The position numbers and the translations under genes were made by a program. Below the pieces are notes generated by a model that did not search any database, had not been told where the DNA came from, and saw nothing but the letters and a program-made list of their open reading frames with translations. Below, piece after piece: positions 8,633-18,244 of a DNA stretch of 64,000 bases; the stretch's first letter is position 1; each line of letters begins with the position of its first letter. The DNA is from Martensiomyces pterosporus (lineage: Eukaryota > Kickxellomycota > Kickxellomycetes > Kickxellales > Kickxellaceae), in contig MU604000.1 of the NCBI GenBank assembly GCA_025201845.1, forward strand, positions 1 to 64,000, given 5' to 3'.

Positions 8633-9508
8633 ATGAATCCAAGAGATGTCATCGACATAGTCGGCCTGTCCGGGTACACGCTTTCTGACTCGTACACAAC
8701 CCTCACTCCACCTTACCCGCACTACCTGTTCAACCAGGTCGCCTCCTACGTGATAGGTGGTGTATTCATTCTTCTCCTCCTGTGGCTGATCATCACAAGC
8801 TATCGCGCTCGTTCCACGTCATTCCTGATGGGCATGCTAGCCGCCTCCAGCCTCTCCGCCTCCTTCTTCATCCGCGGGACGTATGGCTATGGCGGCAACA
8901 CCGACTACAAGCTGTACATGGCCCTGAATATCCTGTACACGGGCGGTGCCAATCTGCTCGCATCCACAGCACTGTATATGGCAGGCAACTGGGTGCATGT
9001 AGCTGATAACGGCGTGCGCCGGGCAGCGTTTGTTCCGTGGTTCCTTTGCCTGGTCTGCTTCTTTGCTGCCAACGCACTGGAAGTCGTGGGGTGGGTCGAT
9101 CTGTTCAGCTCCGACGGGAACGACACAAGATACAAGGGCCTGGTGCTCCACATAGCTGCTGTTTCCACGACCCTTGGTATGTGTCTGATTGGATTCTTCC
9201 TGGTCTTTGTCAAGATGTGCATAACTGCGCGGCTCAGGATCAAGGCCGACGTGTTTATCCTCCTTGCGTCACTGGTGCTTGTTGCTGTGTGGGCCGGGTT
9301 CTCGATTGCGCAGCTAAGGCTCCCGGTGGACAGCAGTGCCAACACAAGCCAGACCCTGTGGGGATTGTTCAGCACCTTGCCGCTAGCACTGGTGATTATC
9401 GTGTGGGCGGCGTTGAATGCGCCGAGGAGGTTCAGGTTTGATGATTTCTTTGGCGACAGGAAGCCTGAGTGGAGCCGCCCGATCGTATTTGTCGTCAACC
9501 CCGCGTGA
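8633..9508 (+). CDS. Seven-TM membrane protein (7TM array copy 4)
   Basis: A 291-residue paralogue of copy 3 with the same seven-helix layout: LTPPYPHYLF before TM1, YVIGGVF in TM1, SASFFIR at the TM2/loop boundary, LYMALNIL in TM3, LHIAAVS in TM5, VWAGFSIAQ in TM6, and LPLALVIIVWAALNAPRRFRF in TM7 with a short tail. It has an acidic loop (SSDGNDTRY) between TM4 and TM5 containing a potential N-glycosylation site (NDT). Function is unknown; RTA1-like lipid-translocating exporter topology is the nearest match I can offer. All four copies are on the same strand, consistent with unequal crossing-over. Confidence 0.82.
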   Translation: MNPRDVIDIVGLSGYTLSDSYTTLTPPYPHYLFNQVASYVIGGVFILLLLWLIITSYRARSTSFLMGMLAASSLSASFFIRGTYGYGGNTDYKLYMALNILYTGGANLLASTALYMAGNWVHVADNGVRRAAFVPWFLCLVCFFAANALEVVGWVDLFSSDGNDTRYKGLVLHIAAVSTTLGMCLIGFFLVFVKMCITARLRIKADVFILLASLVLVAVWAGFSIAQLRLPVDSSANTSQTLWGLFSTLPLALVIIVWAALNAPRRFRFDDFFGDRKPEWSRPIVFVVNPA

Positions 9509-10122
9509 AAACGCAGCTACGCATTGCCAGTTTGCCCACACCTTCCATGTTATAACTCAATATACTACCAAAGCACAGGCACCTTGAGCGCGGAATCGTG
9601 GGCCGACAGCAGATTGAACAAGAGATGTAATAACAAACAAAGGGCACACATGCAGCCTGCAAAAGAATGGCTGGGCTGCCGTGCAGCAGCGAATCACAGC
9701 GCGAGAAAGGGCAAGTTCAGACTTGCAGAATGGAACCAAACACACAACAGACCAAGCCAACCAAACGAAAACAAGGCAGAAGGCTGCTGCTGTGGGAGCT
9801 CCTTCCTTCTCCGCACCGCACACCTTATTTTTTTCTTTCCGCTATTCAATTCCCTTTCCAAGTTCAATCCATACACATTGCCCTGCACATCCCTTACTTC
9901 CACTTCACAGCACAGCCCATTTAACGCCTACCTTCTCTGTCTGCCTGTTCCAAGCACAAAGGGTAAGCTCCTGGACACGCCCGCCTGTCATCTCCTTGAA
10001 TTGCCCGCCTCAAATGAAGCAAAAAGTCTCATTAGCCAACCAGCAAGCCTTGTGCCACCGCTGCTGTCTTTTCTGAACTGTAGCAGAAATCCCAATTTTT
10101 GACGAATCCCATTTTGCAAGCA
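9509..10122. other. Intergenic: 7TM copy 4 terminator region and septin promoter/leader
   Basis: No supported gene. A GGGTAAGC donor-like site near 9960 and an acceptor-like TGTAGCAG near 10080 would permit a 5' leader intron of the septin gene; this is unproven. Confidence 0.4.
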
Positions 10123-11397
10123 ATGCGAGGCAGCAACTCCCAGCTCGGCACAGCGCCCATCCGGAAGAAGATGCACGGGTATGTCGGATTCTCGAACTAC
10201 CCGAACCAGGTGCACCGGCGGTCGATCAAGCGCGGGTTCAACTTCACACTGATGGTGGTTGGTGAGTCCGGACTGGGCAAGTCCACGCTGATCAACACGC
10301 TCTTTGAGAGCAAGGTGTATCCCACGAAGGAGGAGCTGCCCCCGGTGGGCACGATCGAGCACGCGAATGGCGTCGAGATCACCTCCGTGAGCGCCGATAT
10401 CCAGGAGAACGGCATCAAGCTGAGGCTCTCGGTCGTGGATACCCCTGGCTTTGGCGACTCGATCAACAACGACGACTCGTGGCGACCCATTCTGGATAAC
10501 ATCGAGTCGCGCTTCGACGCCTATCTGGCCCAGGAGAACAGGGTGAACAGGAGCAAGATTGTGGACAACCGCGTCAACGCGCTCCTTTACTTTGTCAAGC
10601 CCACGGGACACGGCCTGCGGGCCATTGACATTGAGTTCATGAAGCAGCTGCACACGCGCGTCAACCTCATCCCCATTATTGCCAAGGCGGACACGATGAC
10701 AGCGCGCGAGATCGAGCTGTTCAAGTCGCGCATTATCGCCGACATCAACTACCACGGCATCCACATCTTCAAGCCCGTGTCCGACGAGTTTGACGACCCC
10801 GAGACCGTCGCGGACAACAAGGACATTGCCAGCAAGATCCCCTTCGCCGTCATCGGCAGCGAGACCTACCTTGAGACACCAGACGGCTCGAAGGTGCGTG
10901 GCCGCCAGTACCCGTGGGGCATCATCGAGGTGGAGAACGAGAACCACAACGACTTTGTGTCGCTCCGGCAGATGCTCCTCCGCACCCACATGGAGGAGCT
11001 GCGCGATGCCACGGACATTGCGCTCTACGAGGCGTACCGCACGCAGAAGCTGCTTGCCCTGGGGCATGTGCAGGACAACTCGGTGTTCCGCGAGTTCAAC
11101 CCGCGTGTGCAGCAGGAGGAGGAGGTGCGTGTGCACAACGCCAAGATGCAGAAGCTGGAGGCCGAGATGTCGGCCGTGTTCCAGCAGAAGGTGCAGGAAA
11201 AGGAGGGCAAGCTGAGGCTCTCGGAGGAGGAGCTGCATTCGCGCCACCAGGAGATGAAGCAGGTGCTGGAGAAGCAGAGGGCTGAGCTGGACGAGAAGAA
11301 GAGGCGCCTGCAGGCGGCTGTTCCTGTCCAGACCCAGATGGAGCCCTCCTACCAGCAGCCTGCCAAGGACAAGAAGAAGAAGGTCTTTGGCTTCTAA
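10123..11397 (+). CDS. CDC3: Septin, Cdc3/AspB type
   Basis: A 424-residue GTP-binding septin. The polybasic region (HRRSIKRGF, residues 31-39) precedes the P-loop GESGLGKST (47-55). The Switch II motif DTPGFGD is near 106-112 and the G4 motif AKAD near 187-190. The C-terminal 80-90 residues are highly charged heptad-like sequence forming a coiled coil. The GYVGF...PNQVHR start and the coiled-coil tail are typical of the Cdc3 (human SEPT2/7-like) group rather than Cdc10. It would assemble into hetero-oligomeric septin filaments at septa and hyphal necks. The frame extends upstream to a TTG only; the first ATG is 10123. The C-terminus ends DKKKKVFGF. Confidence 0.9.
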   Translation: MRGSNSQLGTAPIRKKMHGYVGFSNYPNQVHRRSIKRGFNFTLMVVGESGLGKSTLINTLFESKVYPTKEELPPVGTIEHANGVEITSVSADIQENGIKLRLSVVDTPGFGDSINNDDSWRPILDNIESRFDAYLAQENRVNRSKIVDNRVNALLYFVKPTGHGLRAIDIEFMKQLHTRVNLIPIIAKADTMTAREIELFKSRIIADINYHGIHIFKPVSDEFDDPETVADNKDIASKIPFAVIGSETYLETPDGSKVRGRQYPWGIIEVENENHNDFVSLRQMLLRTHMEELRDATDIALYEAYRTQKLLALGHVQDNSVFREFNPRVQQEEEVRVHNAKMQKLEAEMSAVFQQKVQEKEGKLRLSEEELHSRHQEMKQVLEKQRAELDEKKRRLQAAVPVQTQMEPSYQQPAKDKKKKVFGF

Positions 11398-11810
11398 ACG
11401 CAAGTGAAACTAGGTGTTTTCTGTGTTAACACTCTTTTCTGCTTTCTCTTTCTCTCCCTTTCTCTCTTTATTTCCCCATCTTTCTACTAGTTCTTTCTTG
11501 TTGCTACCAACTGATATAAACCGATACTCAGCACCCGGCACCCCTCACTCCTGTGTTCCTGTTGCGGCATGTGGCGCGCACCACGCATGTCGCTGAGGCG
11601 CTGCTACCCAGGCCGTCTGCTTCCAAGTGTCCCCACAATTCAGCCATTGGCGCGGCTGTCTAGTAAAACTGGACTGTCACGTGCTGTTGGAGGTGGCGGA
11701 CGACACCGCTTTCTCTCACTCAGGCACTCAGCTGTACCAGTAGAACACAGTATACACGGGCTTCTCTCGCTCCTCTCACTCCAGCATCCGCAAGCAAACA
11801 GACACAGACA
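11398..11810. other. Intergenic: septin 3' UTR and FMP32-like promoter
   Basis: Pyrimidine-rich tract after the septin stop; nothing coding is supported. Confidence 0.5.
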
Positions 11811-12467
11811 ATGAACGCGCTTGGAAAAGCACTCCTTCCGCTTGCACGTCAGCCACTGGTGCCGGCAAAAGGACGGGTAGCTGTCCCTATTGCACGGCAG
11901 CGGCTTGGCACACGCAGCTACGGTCAGAAGCACTTCTTTGACACCAACCGGCTGGTGGTCCGTCTGGAGCGCGAGGGGTTCAGCAAGGCCCAGTCCGAGT
12001 CCATCGTGCTTGCGCTGTCCGAGGTGATGCGCGAGAGCACCGGCTCCATCCTCCAAAACATTGTGACCAAAGCCGAGCAGGACAAGACCCTGTACATGTA
12101 CAAGGTGGACTTTGCGCAGCTCAAGTCGGAGATCCAGATGATGGAAAAGACCGACTTTTCAATGATGAAGGCCGAGAACGAGCGGCTACAGGGCGAGGTG
12201 AACAAGCTGAAGCAGAAGCTGCGCGAGGAGATCACACGCACGCAGGCTGGAGTCAGGCTGGACATGAGCCTGGAGAAGGGGAGGGCTCGCGACGAGCAGG
12301 CGCAGCACGAGATCAAGATCAGGGAGACGGATGCCAAGATCGAGCAGGAGATCTCGGGGCTGAGGACGCAGATGGAGAGCATCAAGTTTAGCATTCTGCA
12401 GTACATGGTCGGTACCATCACGGGTACGGGTGCGCTTATTCTCGCGTACCTCAGAATGTTCAAGTAG
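11811..12467 (+). CDS. FMP32: Mitochondrial coiled-coil protein, CCDC90/MCUR1/FMP32 family (DUF1640)
   Basis: A 218-residue protein whose N-terminus is Arg-rich with no acidic residue (LARQPLVPAKGR...RQRLGTRSY), a likely mitochondrial presequence. The family signature follows: HFFDTNRLVVRLEREGFSKAQSE (about residues 43-65), an amphipathic region, then a long coiled coil (about 95-190) and a single C-terminal hydrophobic helix (YMVGTITGTGALILAYL) ending in a short basic tail. This is the domain order of CCDC90B/MCUR1 and yeast Fmp32, inner-membrane proteins linked to cytochrome oxidase assembly, proline metabolism or (in animals) calcium uptake. The exact role here cannot be chosen from sequence. 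ATG at 11811 is the first in frame. Confidence 0.88.
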   Translation: MNALGKALLPLARQPLVPAKGRVAVPIARQRLGTRSYGQKHFFDTNRLVVRLEREGFSKAQSESIVLALSEVMRESTGSILQNIVTKAEQDKTLYMYKVDFAQLKSEIQMMEKTDFSMMKAENERLQGEVNKLKQKLREEITRTQAGVRLDMSLEKGRARDEQAQHEIKIRETDAKIEQEISGLRTQMESIKFSILQYMVGTITGTGALILAYLRMFK

Positions 12468-12933
12468 GGGGTAGGCTTTGCTGGTGCTGTTCCTTTGTTG
12501 TCTAATACACGGCGGGTGCATCCGCTGGCTGCTGGGGCCGGGATTGGACTGCTGCCGCATTTGGGAAGCTGTGTCTGACGAGCTGGTGTGCCCCTCGTCC
12601 TCGGGTGGGTCGTGGGAACAAAATTGGGCTGTGGGCGTGGGAGGCAGTGGCCAGGGCGGAGATAACACAGCCGCAGGCTGTTGGTCCGTGCTGACGAGGC
12701 ACGCTATCTGCCAGCCACGCACTCGCGCGCCCCCACCCCCTCTCTCCTCTCCTTTTCTCTCTACGCACGCTATTTTTTTGTTTCTTTTTCCCAAAACGCC
12801 TTTGTACTATTCCAGCCACTCTTTTCTACGTCCGCGCCGTGCCACCCGTAGCCTGCTAGCCAACACTTCTTTCCATCTGCTTCTGCTTCTGCTTCTGCTT
12901 CTGCTTCTGCCTCTGTCTGTCTACAACAAAAGC
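12468..12933. other. Intergenic: FMP32-like 3' UTR and MCC-beta promoter/leader
   Basis: The MCC-beta frame runs open upstream through here but without family-like sequence. A TTCTGC hexanucleotide repeat ends just before the ATG. Confidence 0.5.
12875..12916. repeat. TTCTGC hexanucleotide repeat in the 5' leader
   Basis: About six tandem TTCTGC units directly upstream of the MCC-beta ATG at 12934. Confidence 0.8.
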
Positions 12934-14649
12934 ATGCTTCGCGCTCTCTACGCTTCAGCGGCCGCGCGCCAGGCTGCCTCTCCCTTGCGCACCGCGTCCG
13001 CACAGGCAGCCCGGCGCCGTGGGTTTGCGAGCGAGTCCAAGATGACTGTGATTCCCAACACCACCGAGTCCAAGTCGGCGCAGTTCCAGGAAAACGCAGC
13101 CAACATGGCCCAGGCCGTCGGCGACCTCGAGGCGCAGGTGGCGCGCATATCGCTGGGCGGCACCGAGCGCGCGCGCCAAAAGCACCTTGGGCGCAACAAG
13201 CTCCTGCCCCGCGACCGCGTGGCCAAGCTGCTTGACCCCGGATCGCCGTTCCTCGAGCTGTCGCAGCTGGCCGGCCACGGGCTGTACGGCGAAGACATCC
13301 CGGCGGGCGGCGTCATCACAGGCATTGGGCGGATCAAGGGCGTCGAGTGCATGGTTGTGGCCAACGACCCAACAGTGAAGGGCGGCACCTACTACCCGAT
13401 CACGGTGAAGAAGCACCTGAGGGCGCAGGAGATTGCGCGCGAAAACAGCCTCCCCTGCGTGTACCTGGTCGACTCGGGAGGCGCCAACCTGCCGCACCAG
13501 TCGGAGGTGTTCCCGGATCGCGAGCACTTTGGGCGCATCTTCTACAACCAGGCAACCATGTCTGGCATGGGCATTCCGCAGGTGGCCGTGGTCATGGGGT
13601 CGTGCACCGCCGGCGGCGCGTATGTGCCGGCGATGGCCGACGAGAGCATCATCGTGAAGAACCAGGGAACCATCTTCCTCGCTGGGCCGCCGCTCGTCAA
13701 GGCTGCCACCGGCGAGGTTGTCAGCGCCGAGGACCTGGGCGGCGCCGATCTGCACTGCCGCACCTCGGGCGTCACCGACCACTATGCGATGAGCGACGAG
13801 CATGCGCTGAGCATCGCGCGCGAGTCGATTGCCAGCCTGAACTGGCAGAAGCCCCAGCAGCTCGCCATGCGCGAGGCCGAGGCCCCCCTGTACGACGCAC
13901 AGGAGATCGGCGGCATTGTGGGAACCAACCTGAAGCGGCCATTCGACGTGAAGCAGGTGATTGCGCGCATCGTCGATGGCAGCAGGTTCCAGGAGTTCAA
14001 GCGGCTTTACGGAACCACGCTTGTCACTGGATTCGCCCACATCGAGGGCCACCCAGTGGGCATTGTGGCCAACAACGGCATCCTGTTTGCCGAGTCGGCG
14101 CAGAAGGGCGCCCACTTCATCGAGCTGTGCGCGCAGCGCGGCATCCCGCTCGTGTTCCTCCAGAACATCACTGGGTTCATGGTTGGGTCGTCCGCTGAGG
14201 CCGGAGGCATCGCCAAGCATGGCGCCAAGCTGGTCACTGCGGTTGCGTGCGCGCAGGTGCCCAAGTTCACATTCCTCATTGGCGGCAGCTTCGGCGCTGG
14301 CAACTACGGCATGTGCGGGCGCGCCTACTCGCCCAGGTTCCTGTGGATGTGGCCCAATGCCAGGATTTCGGTCATGGGCGGCGAGCAGGCGTCGAATGTG
14401 CTTGCGCAGGTCAAGAGAGACGGCATGGAGCTGCGCGGCCAGAAGTGGTCGCAGGAGGAGGAGGAGAGCTTCAAGGCCCCCATAGTGGCCAAGTACGAGC
14501 AGGAGGGACACCCCTACTTCTCGTCGGCGAGGCTCTGGGACGACGGCGTTGTCAGGCCCCAGGACACTCGGCGCGTGCTTGGTCTGGCTCTCTCGGCGTC
14601 GCTGAACAAGCCGATTGAAAAGACGAGGTTCGGAGTGTTCCGCATGTAG
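12934..14649 (+). CDS. MCCB: Methylcrotonoyl-CoA carboxylase beta subunit (carboxyltransferase), mitochondrial
   Basis: A 571-residue acyl-CoA carboxyltransferase. The first about 35 residues ([15 protein letters not shown]...RRRGFAS) are a mitochondrial presequence. Carboxyltransferase N- and C-domains follow, with [22 protein letters not shown] near the start, [19 protein letters not shown], the oxyanion/biotin-binding [13 protein letters not shown] (about residues 225-237), and in the C-domain [22 protein letters not shown] and [16 protein letters not shown]. The NLPHQ and GNYGMCGRA motifs favour MCC-beta over propionyl-CoA carboxylase beta. With a biotinylated alpha subunit it carboxylates 3-methylcrotonyl-CoA in leucine breakdown. 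The frame is open upstream to 12478, but the first family-like Met is 12934. Intronless. It converges with the serine hydrolase gene 150 bases downstream. Confidence 0.94.
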   Translation: MLRALYASAAARQAASPLRTASAQAARRRGFASESKMTVIPNTTESKSAQFQENAANMAQAVGDLEAQVARISLGGTERARQKHLGRNKLLPRDRVAKLLDPGSPFLELSQLAGHGLYGEDIPAGGVITGIGRIKGVECMVVANDPTVKGGTYYPITVKKHLRAQEIARENSLPCVYLVDSGGANLPHQSEVFPDREHFGRIFYNQATMSGMGIPQVAVVMGSCTAGGAYVPAMADESIIVKNQGTIFLAGPPLVKAATGEVVSAEDLGGADLHCRTSGVTDHYAMSDEHALSIARESIASLNWQKPQQLAMREAEAPLYDAQEIGGIVGTNLKRPFDVKQVIARIVDGSRFQEFKRLYGTTLVTGFAHIEGHPVGIVANNGILFAESAQKGAHFIELCAQRGIPLVFLQNITGFMVGSSAEAGGIAKHGAKLVTAVACAQVPKFTFLIGGSFGAGNYGMCGRAYSPRFLWMWPNARISVMGGEQASNVLAQVKRDGMELRGQKWSQEEEESFKAPIVAKYEQEGHPYFSSARLWDDGVVRPQDTRRVLGLALSASLNKPIEKTRFGVFRM

Positions 14650-14799
14650 AAAGACATTTACACGCTGGCCGCTCCGCATAGTGCGCTCTGATGCCACCCA
14701 TCTTGCAATAGATAAACACACTACATTAACAAAGAAAGCAAAAACAAAAAAAGAAAGTCTAGTAAGCGTGCTCCACTGCGCAAGGGCTCGGGGAGCGCC

Positions 14800-15564
14800 T
14801 CAGTGCTCGGTGTCGCTGCTGGCCACGCTTGTGGCAGCGCTTGCTGGAGCGGAGGCGCCCAGCTCCTCCAAGAACGCCTGGTACTTCTTCCTCCACGCGG
14901 CGTTGCACGGCACAAAGTGGCCGCCCTCGTGGACCATGACCTGCGCGCCCACAAACGCCTCCTCAGCCAGCCTCCTGCCCCTGTCCATCGGCACAATCGC
15001 GTCTTTCTCGCCGACCAAGTGCAAGCTCGGCACCGCCACCTTCCCCGTCCTTCCAACAAGCTCGTCGAACTGCGGCAAGTCCGGGTAGAAGCCCGCAAAC
15101 ATGATCGCAAACTTCAATGCCGGCACATCCTTCAGCTCGCGCACCAGTGCCTTCAGCTCTTGGTCCTCAATCCCATCGATCTGATCCTCGGCTGAATGCG
15201 CTGCCTGGATCAGCGCAGCCAGGATGGCGGCCATGCCCGAGCCCTGCGAGAACCCCATGACGGCGTCGAACGGTCCCTGCTCAGCCATCACCCTGTGGAT
15301 ATAGCGGGTGCTCTGCTGGATCTCCTGCCACACCCTGCCGTCCTTGCGGTTCCACCAGGCCGCCGACGAGATCTCTGGCTCGCCAGCACCGGCTTCCTCC
15401 GGGGCAGGCTCGTCGTCCTGGAACTCGGTTGCCTGGATGGGGGCTGTGATGTACACCAGGTCCAGGCTGCGCTTGAGTGCGCGGCGGAAGGGGCCCGTGC
15501 GATCGCGGAACTTTTGTGCGTTCTGGGTGTATCCGTGCAGACACAGGACTCTGAATTTGGTCAT
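14800..15564 (-). CDS. FSH1/OVCA2-family serine hydrolase
   Basis: A 254-residue alpha/beta hydrolase. The start FRVLCLHGYTQNAQKFRDRTGPFRRAL is the FSH-family signature. The nucleophile is Ser106 in GFSQGSG; Asp188 (GEKDAIVP) and His216 (HEGGHFVP) complete the triad. Length fits yeast Fsh1 and human OVCA2, which act on medium/long acyl esters. The substrate here is unknown. An acidic insertion (QDDEPAPEEAGAGEPEI, about 49-65) and a Ser/Ala-rich tail look disordered. The start ATG is at 15564 (minus), with a TATA box about 190 bases upstream. It shares a 357-bp divergent promoter region with the F-box-like gene. Confidence 0.9.
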   Translation of the reverse strand: MTKFRVLCLHGYTQNAQKFRDRTGPFRRALKRSLDLVYITAPIQATEFQDDEPAPEEAGAGEPEISSAAWWNRKDGRVWQEIQQSTRYIHRVMAEQGPFDAVMGFSQGSGMAAILAALIQAAHSAEDQIDGIEDQELKALVRELKDVPALKFAIMFAGFYPDLPQFDELVGRTGKVAVPSLHLVGEKDAIVPMDRGRRLAEEAFVGAQVMVHEGGHFVPCNAAWRKKYQAFLEELGASAPASAATSVASSDTEH

Positions 15565-15751
15565 TTCTCTGTCGTGCGAGCGTGGAAAAAAAAAGCAGCG
15601 GTATGTGAACTACAAGCAAAGCCAAGAGGGGAGCAAAGCAGAAAGCCGGCGCTCACGTCCTGCGGTGGAGGCATTGTCGCCACACACACACCAGAATATC
15701 CATTAGTAATCCAACCCGAAAAAGAAAGAAAAAAATTACCCTGCTAGCGCC

Positions 15752-15759
15752 CTTATATA
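15752..15759 (-). promoter_or_regulatory. TATA box of the FSH hydrolase gene
   Basis: TATATAAG read on the minus strand inside GGCG-TATATAAGG, about 190 bases upstream of the ATG at 15564. Confidence 0.5.
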
Positions 15760-15773
15760 CGCCTGCTTCTCCC

Positions 15774-15812
15774 GCACACGCACACACGCACACGCACACG
15801 CACACACACACC
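15774..15812. repeat. CACACG/CA microsatellite
   Basis: Alternating CACACG and CA units between two divergent genes; alternating purine-pyrimidine sequence. Confidence 0.85.
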
Positions 15813-15921
15813 ACGTTCTGGACACCTTCGCTCCTCCACAAACTTCTGCCTCCTCCTTCATTTCGCTCCTCACCCCCCCAATTCACTCCATTCTCAATTT
15901 TAGCTGTGGCCGATTCACTGT

Positions 15922-17880
15922 ATGGCTGACACCACACCTGCAGCAGCTGCCACAGTGCACAGACTGCCGGACGAGGTGCTTCGGTCCATCTTCCACATGA
16001 TATACCACTCGCAGGAGCGCTTTGGAACCAGGGGTCTCTTGGGGGCGATCCGCCTGTTCCAACCGGCAACGGCGGTGTCGCGGCGATGGCGGCACATCTC
16101 TCTCCCGCTGTTCTACCGAACGGCAGTGGTTCTGGTGGAGGCCGACGAGGACGACCTGAACTTTGACATGTTTATCGAGTACAGCGCACGGCTGTCGTTC
16201 AACCCCCGCTCCAACATCGGCCTGATCCTCGACAACAAGCGCGATGGCTGGGTCAAGGAGATGGTGGTGTCGATACACGGCCTGATGCTGTCGCCGTCGG
16301 TTGCCATGCGTGCACTCAAGCTGGTTGGGTTCCACCGCACGGCCTGGCTGTCAGTCAAAAGGCTGCGGTTTGTGCAGAGGGTGAGGGACTACGAGGACGA
16401 CGACGATTTCGGCCAGGGGGTGCTGGAGAAGTACAATAGCTTCCTGTCTATCGGGCTGCCCTCCCTGAGGGAGATCGAGTACGACGACGTGTTCTGCCGC
16501 GTGACGTACCGCCGGTTCCCCCTCAATGCGCTGATAAACGAGCACATTGGCGGCCCCACTCCGCTGCGGTCGCTCAAGATCTTTGCCGACATGCCGCCCG
16601 ATATCCAGCACTACCTGGGTCTGCCGATTGAGATCCAGCGGCTGCACATCGACGGAGTCAACTTCCGCAAGCCGCTGAAGATTCCCAGAGTGCTGGCCGA
16701 GTCGCTGGTGGAGCTGAATCTGTCGTCCGTCTCGGCCAACCAGCTGTGGAGCCTGTTTGTGCCTGGAAGCAGCAGCAGCAGCGGGCGGCTGGTGTTTGCC
16801 AGGCTGCGGACGCTCACGCTGGTGTTCCACTGGGAGTCGGAGTCCAATACCTTCCAGCGCAACATGATCCGCGTCAGCTACGACGACTACGGCGATTCTA
16901 GCGATAGCGATGCACCCGGTCGCACGAACCGCAATGACCGTCGCCACCGCCGCCGCCGCAGCAACAGCAGCAGCAACAATAATAATAATAACGGCGACTG
17001 GAGCGATGTCGACAATGAGAGCAACAAGGTGGCAAAATCTAGCAGCTACATGAAATCCGCCAGCTTTGGCACTCCCGCATTCCCCCGCTTGACGGATCTG
17101 GAGGTCAGGCGGTTCCCAGGCGACATCCAAGAGTTCCTCACCCTATTTGCATCGAGCCCTGTCGCCAGCCTCACTCTGGCTGGGCTGAAGAGCGAGCTGC
17201 CGCCCACTCTCATGCTCTCGTCGTTCACCCAGCTCAAGAGCCTGGTCGTCCGGTACATCAGCCCCATGGAGCCAGAGGACATGCCGTATATCGAGCAGTC
17301 GATGCAGGGGATCCTCACCACGCCGCCCAAGGCTCTGCAAAGCATGTCGCTGAGCATGGCTACGAGCAGCCAAATAGCGTTTCCGGGAGAGATGTCGTTT
17401 GCGCAGAACCTGAGGTCCCTGAGCCTGCTGGTCAACACAGACCTCGACACTGTTGCCAGTCTGCTGAGCCGGCTGCCGAGTATCTGGGAGCTCACCATCA
17501 AGGACGTCCGTGTGGATCCGGTGGCCTCGAATGCTCAGCTGATTGGGCGCCTGAAGAATGCGCGGAGAGAGGACCTGGAGCCCGTCAATCGCTCGCTGCG
17601 CAGGCTGCTCGTCCCGGGACTGGCCAGCGCCACCACCGCGCCGAACTACAACAGCCATTTTGGCGGTGCTCCGCCAGTGGACGACACAAGGGAGCACCTG
17701 AAGAACTACCGGGGCCTGCTGCTGCTTGTCATCCGTCTTCCCTCGCTGTTCCTGCTGAAGACCATGGATGAGGTGGCTGTGGATGTCCAGCGGACGGTCA
17801 AGACGCTGGTCAGCTCTGGCACGGCTGCAGAGTTTACTGCGCACCTTGGCGGGTTGAGCGTCAAGCCGTGGTGGCTGTAG
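15922..17880 (+). CDS. F-box-like / leucine-rich-repeat protein
   Basis: A 652-residue protein. Residues about 12-60 (HRLPDEVLRSIFHMIY...VSRRWRHISLPLFYRTAVV) form an F-box-like domain: the LPDEVLxxIF and VSRRWxxISxPLFY blocks flank an insertion. The rest alternates hydrophobic LxxL-type strands typical of degenerate leucine-rich repeats (for example LRSLSLLVNTDLDTVASLLSRLPSIWELTI), interrupted at about residues 325-370 by an Asp/Ser then Arg/Ser/Asn low-complexity linker encoded by AGC and AAT repeats. By analogy it would link substrates to an SCF ubiquitin ligase; the substrate is unknown. ATG at 15922 is the first in frame. Confidence 0.75.
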   Translation: MADTTPAAAATVHRLPDEVLRSIFHMIYHSQERFGTRGLLGAIRLFQPATAVSRRWRHISLPLFYRTAVVLVEADEDDLNFDMFIEYSARLSFNPRSNIGLILDNKRDGWVKEMVVSIHGLMLSPSVAMRALKLVGFHRTAWLSVKRLRFVQRVRDYEDDDDFGQGVLEKYNSFLSIGLPSLREIEYDDVFCRVTYRRFPLNALINEHIGGPTPLRSLKIFADMPPDIQHYLGLPIEIQRLHIDGVNFRKPLKIPRVLAESLVELNLSSVSANQLWSLFVPGSSSSSGRLVFARLRTLTLVFHWESESNTFQRNMIRVSYDDYGDSSDSDAPGRTNRNDRRHRRRRSNSSSNNNNNNGDWSDVDNESNKVAKSSSYMKSASFGTPAFPRLTDLEVRRFPGDIQEFLTLFASSPVASLTLAGLKSELPPTLMLSSFTQLKSLVVRYISPMEPEDMPYIEQSMQGILTTPPKALQSMSLSMATSSQIAFPGEMSFAQNLRSLSLLVNTDLDTVASLLSRLPSIWELTIKDVRVDPVASNAQLIGRLKNARREDLEPVNRSLRRLLVPGLASATTAPNYNSHFGGAPPVDDTREHLKNYRGLLLLVIRLPSLFLLKTMDEVAVDVQRTVKTLVSSGTAAEFTAHLGGLSVKPWWL

Positions 17881-18244
17881 GCTGCTGCTGATGGCTGTGG
17901 TGGTGGTGGTGGTGGTGCTACAGCGGCAATTTGTGGATGCTGCCTCAGCAAGAAACGGAAAAATCACCCCGAGACGCACGGCGTTGCGCGAGGTGATGCT
18001 TGGACGGCATGCAGAAAGGGCCGGGCGGTGAGGTCAGTGTGCATGGGAGCTGATTAGCAAGATATGCCCCAGCACCCACATGATCGCCCGGGCAGCCATT
18101 ATCAATATCGGCAGCCAACAGCCGTTTCCTGATGCCGTATTTCTGAGGTGAATGGTAGAATGAATGAAAGTTGTATTAAGGAGAGAAACAGATGCAGAGA
18201 TAAGAGAGAGAGAGAAAGCAGAGTAGAAAACAAGGGAGGGGTGT
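17881..18244. other. Intergenic between convergent F-box-like and UAP1 genes
   Basis: Two 3' UTRs. Contains a GGT/GTG repeat at about 17897-17917 and a GA-rich tract at about 18200-18230. No gene seen. Confidence 0.55.

Larger units (their letters stand above)
15565..15921. other. Divergent promoter region of the FSH hydrolase and F-box-like genes
   Basis: Holds a minus-strand TATA box at 15752-15759 and a CACACG-type repeat; a CT-rich leader lies before 15922. Confidence 0.55.

Noticed and set aside
9988..11403. 471-codon minus-strand ORF
   Set aside because: Antisense to the septin; Leu/Val-rich nonsense composition.
12955..14721. 588-codon ORF on the minus strand
   Set aside because: It is antisense to MCC-beta; the open frame follows from strong third-position GC bias, and the peptide has no family-like order.
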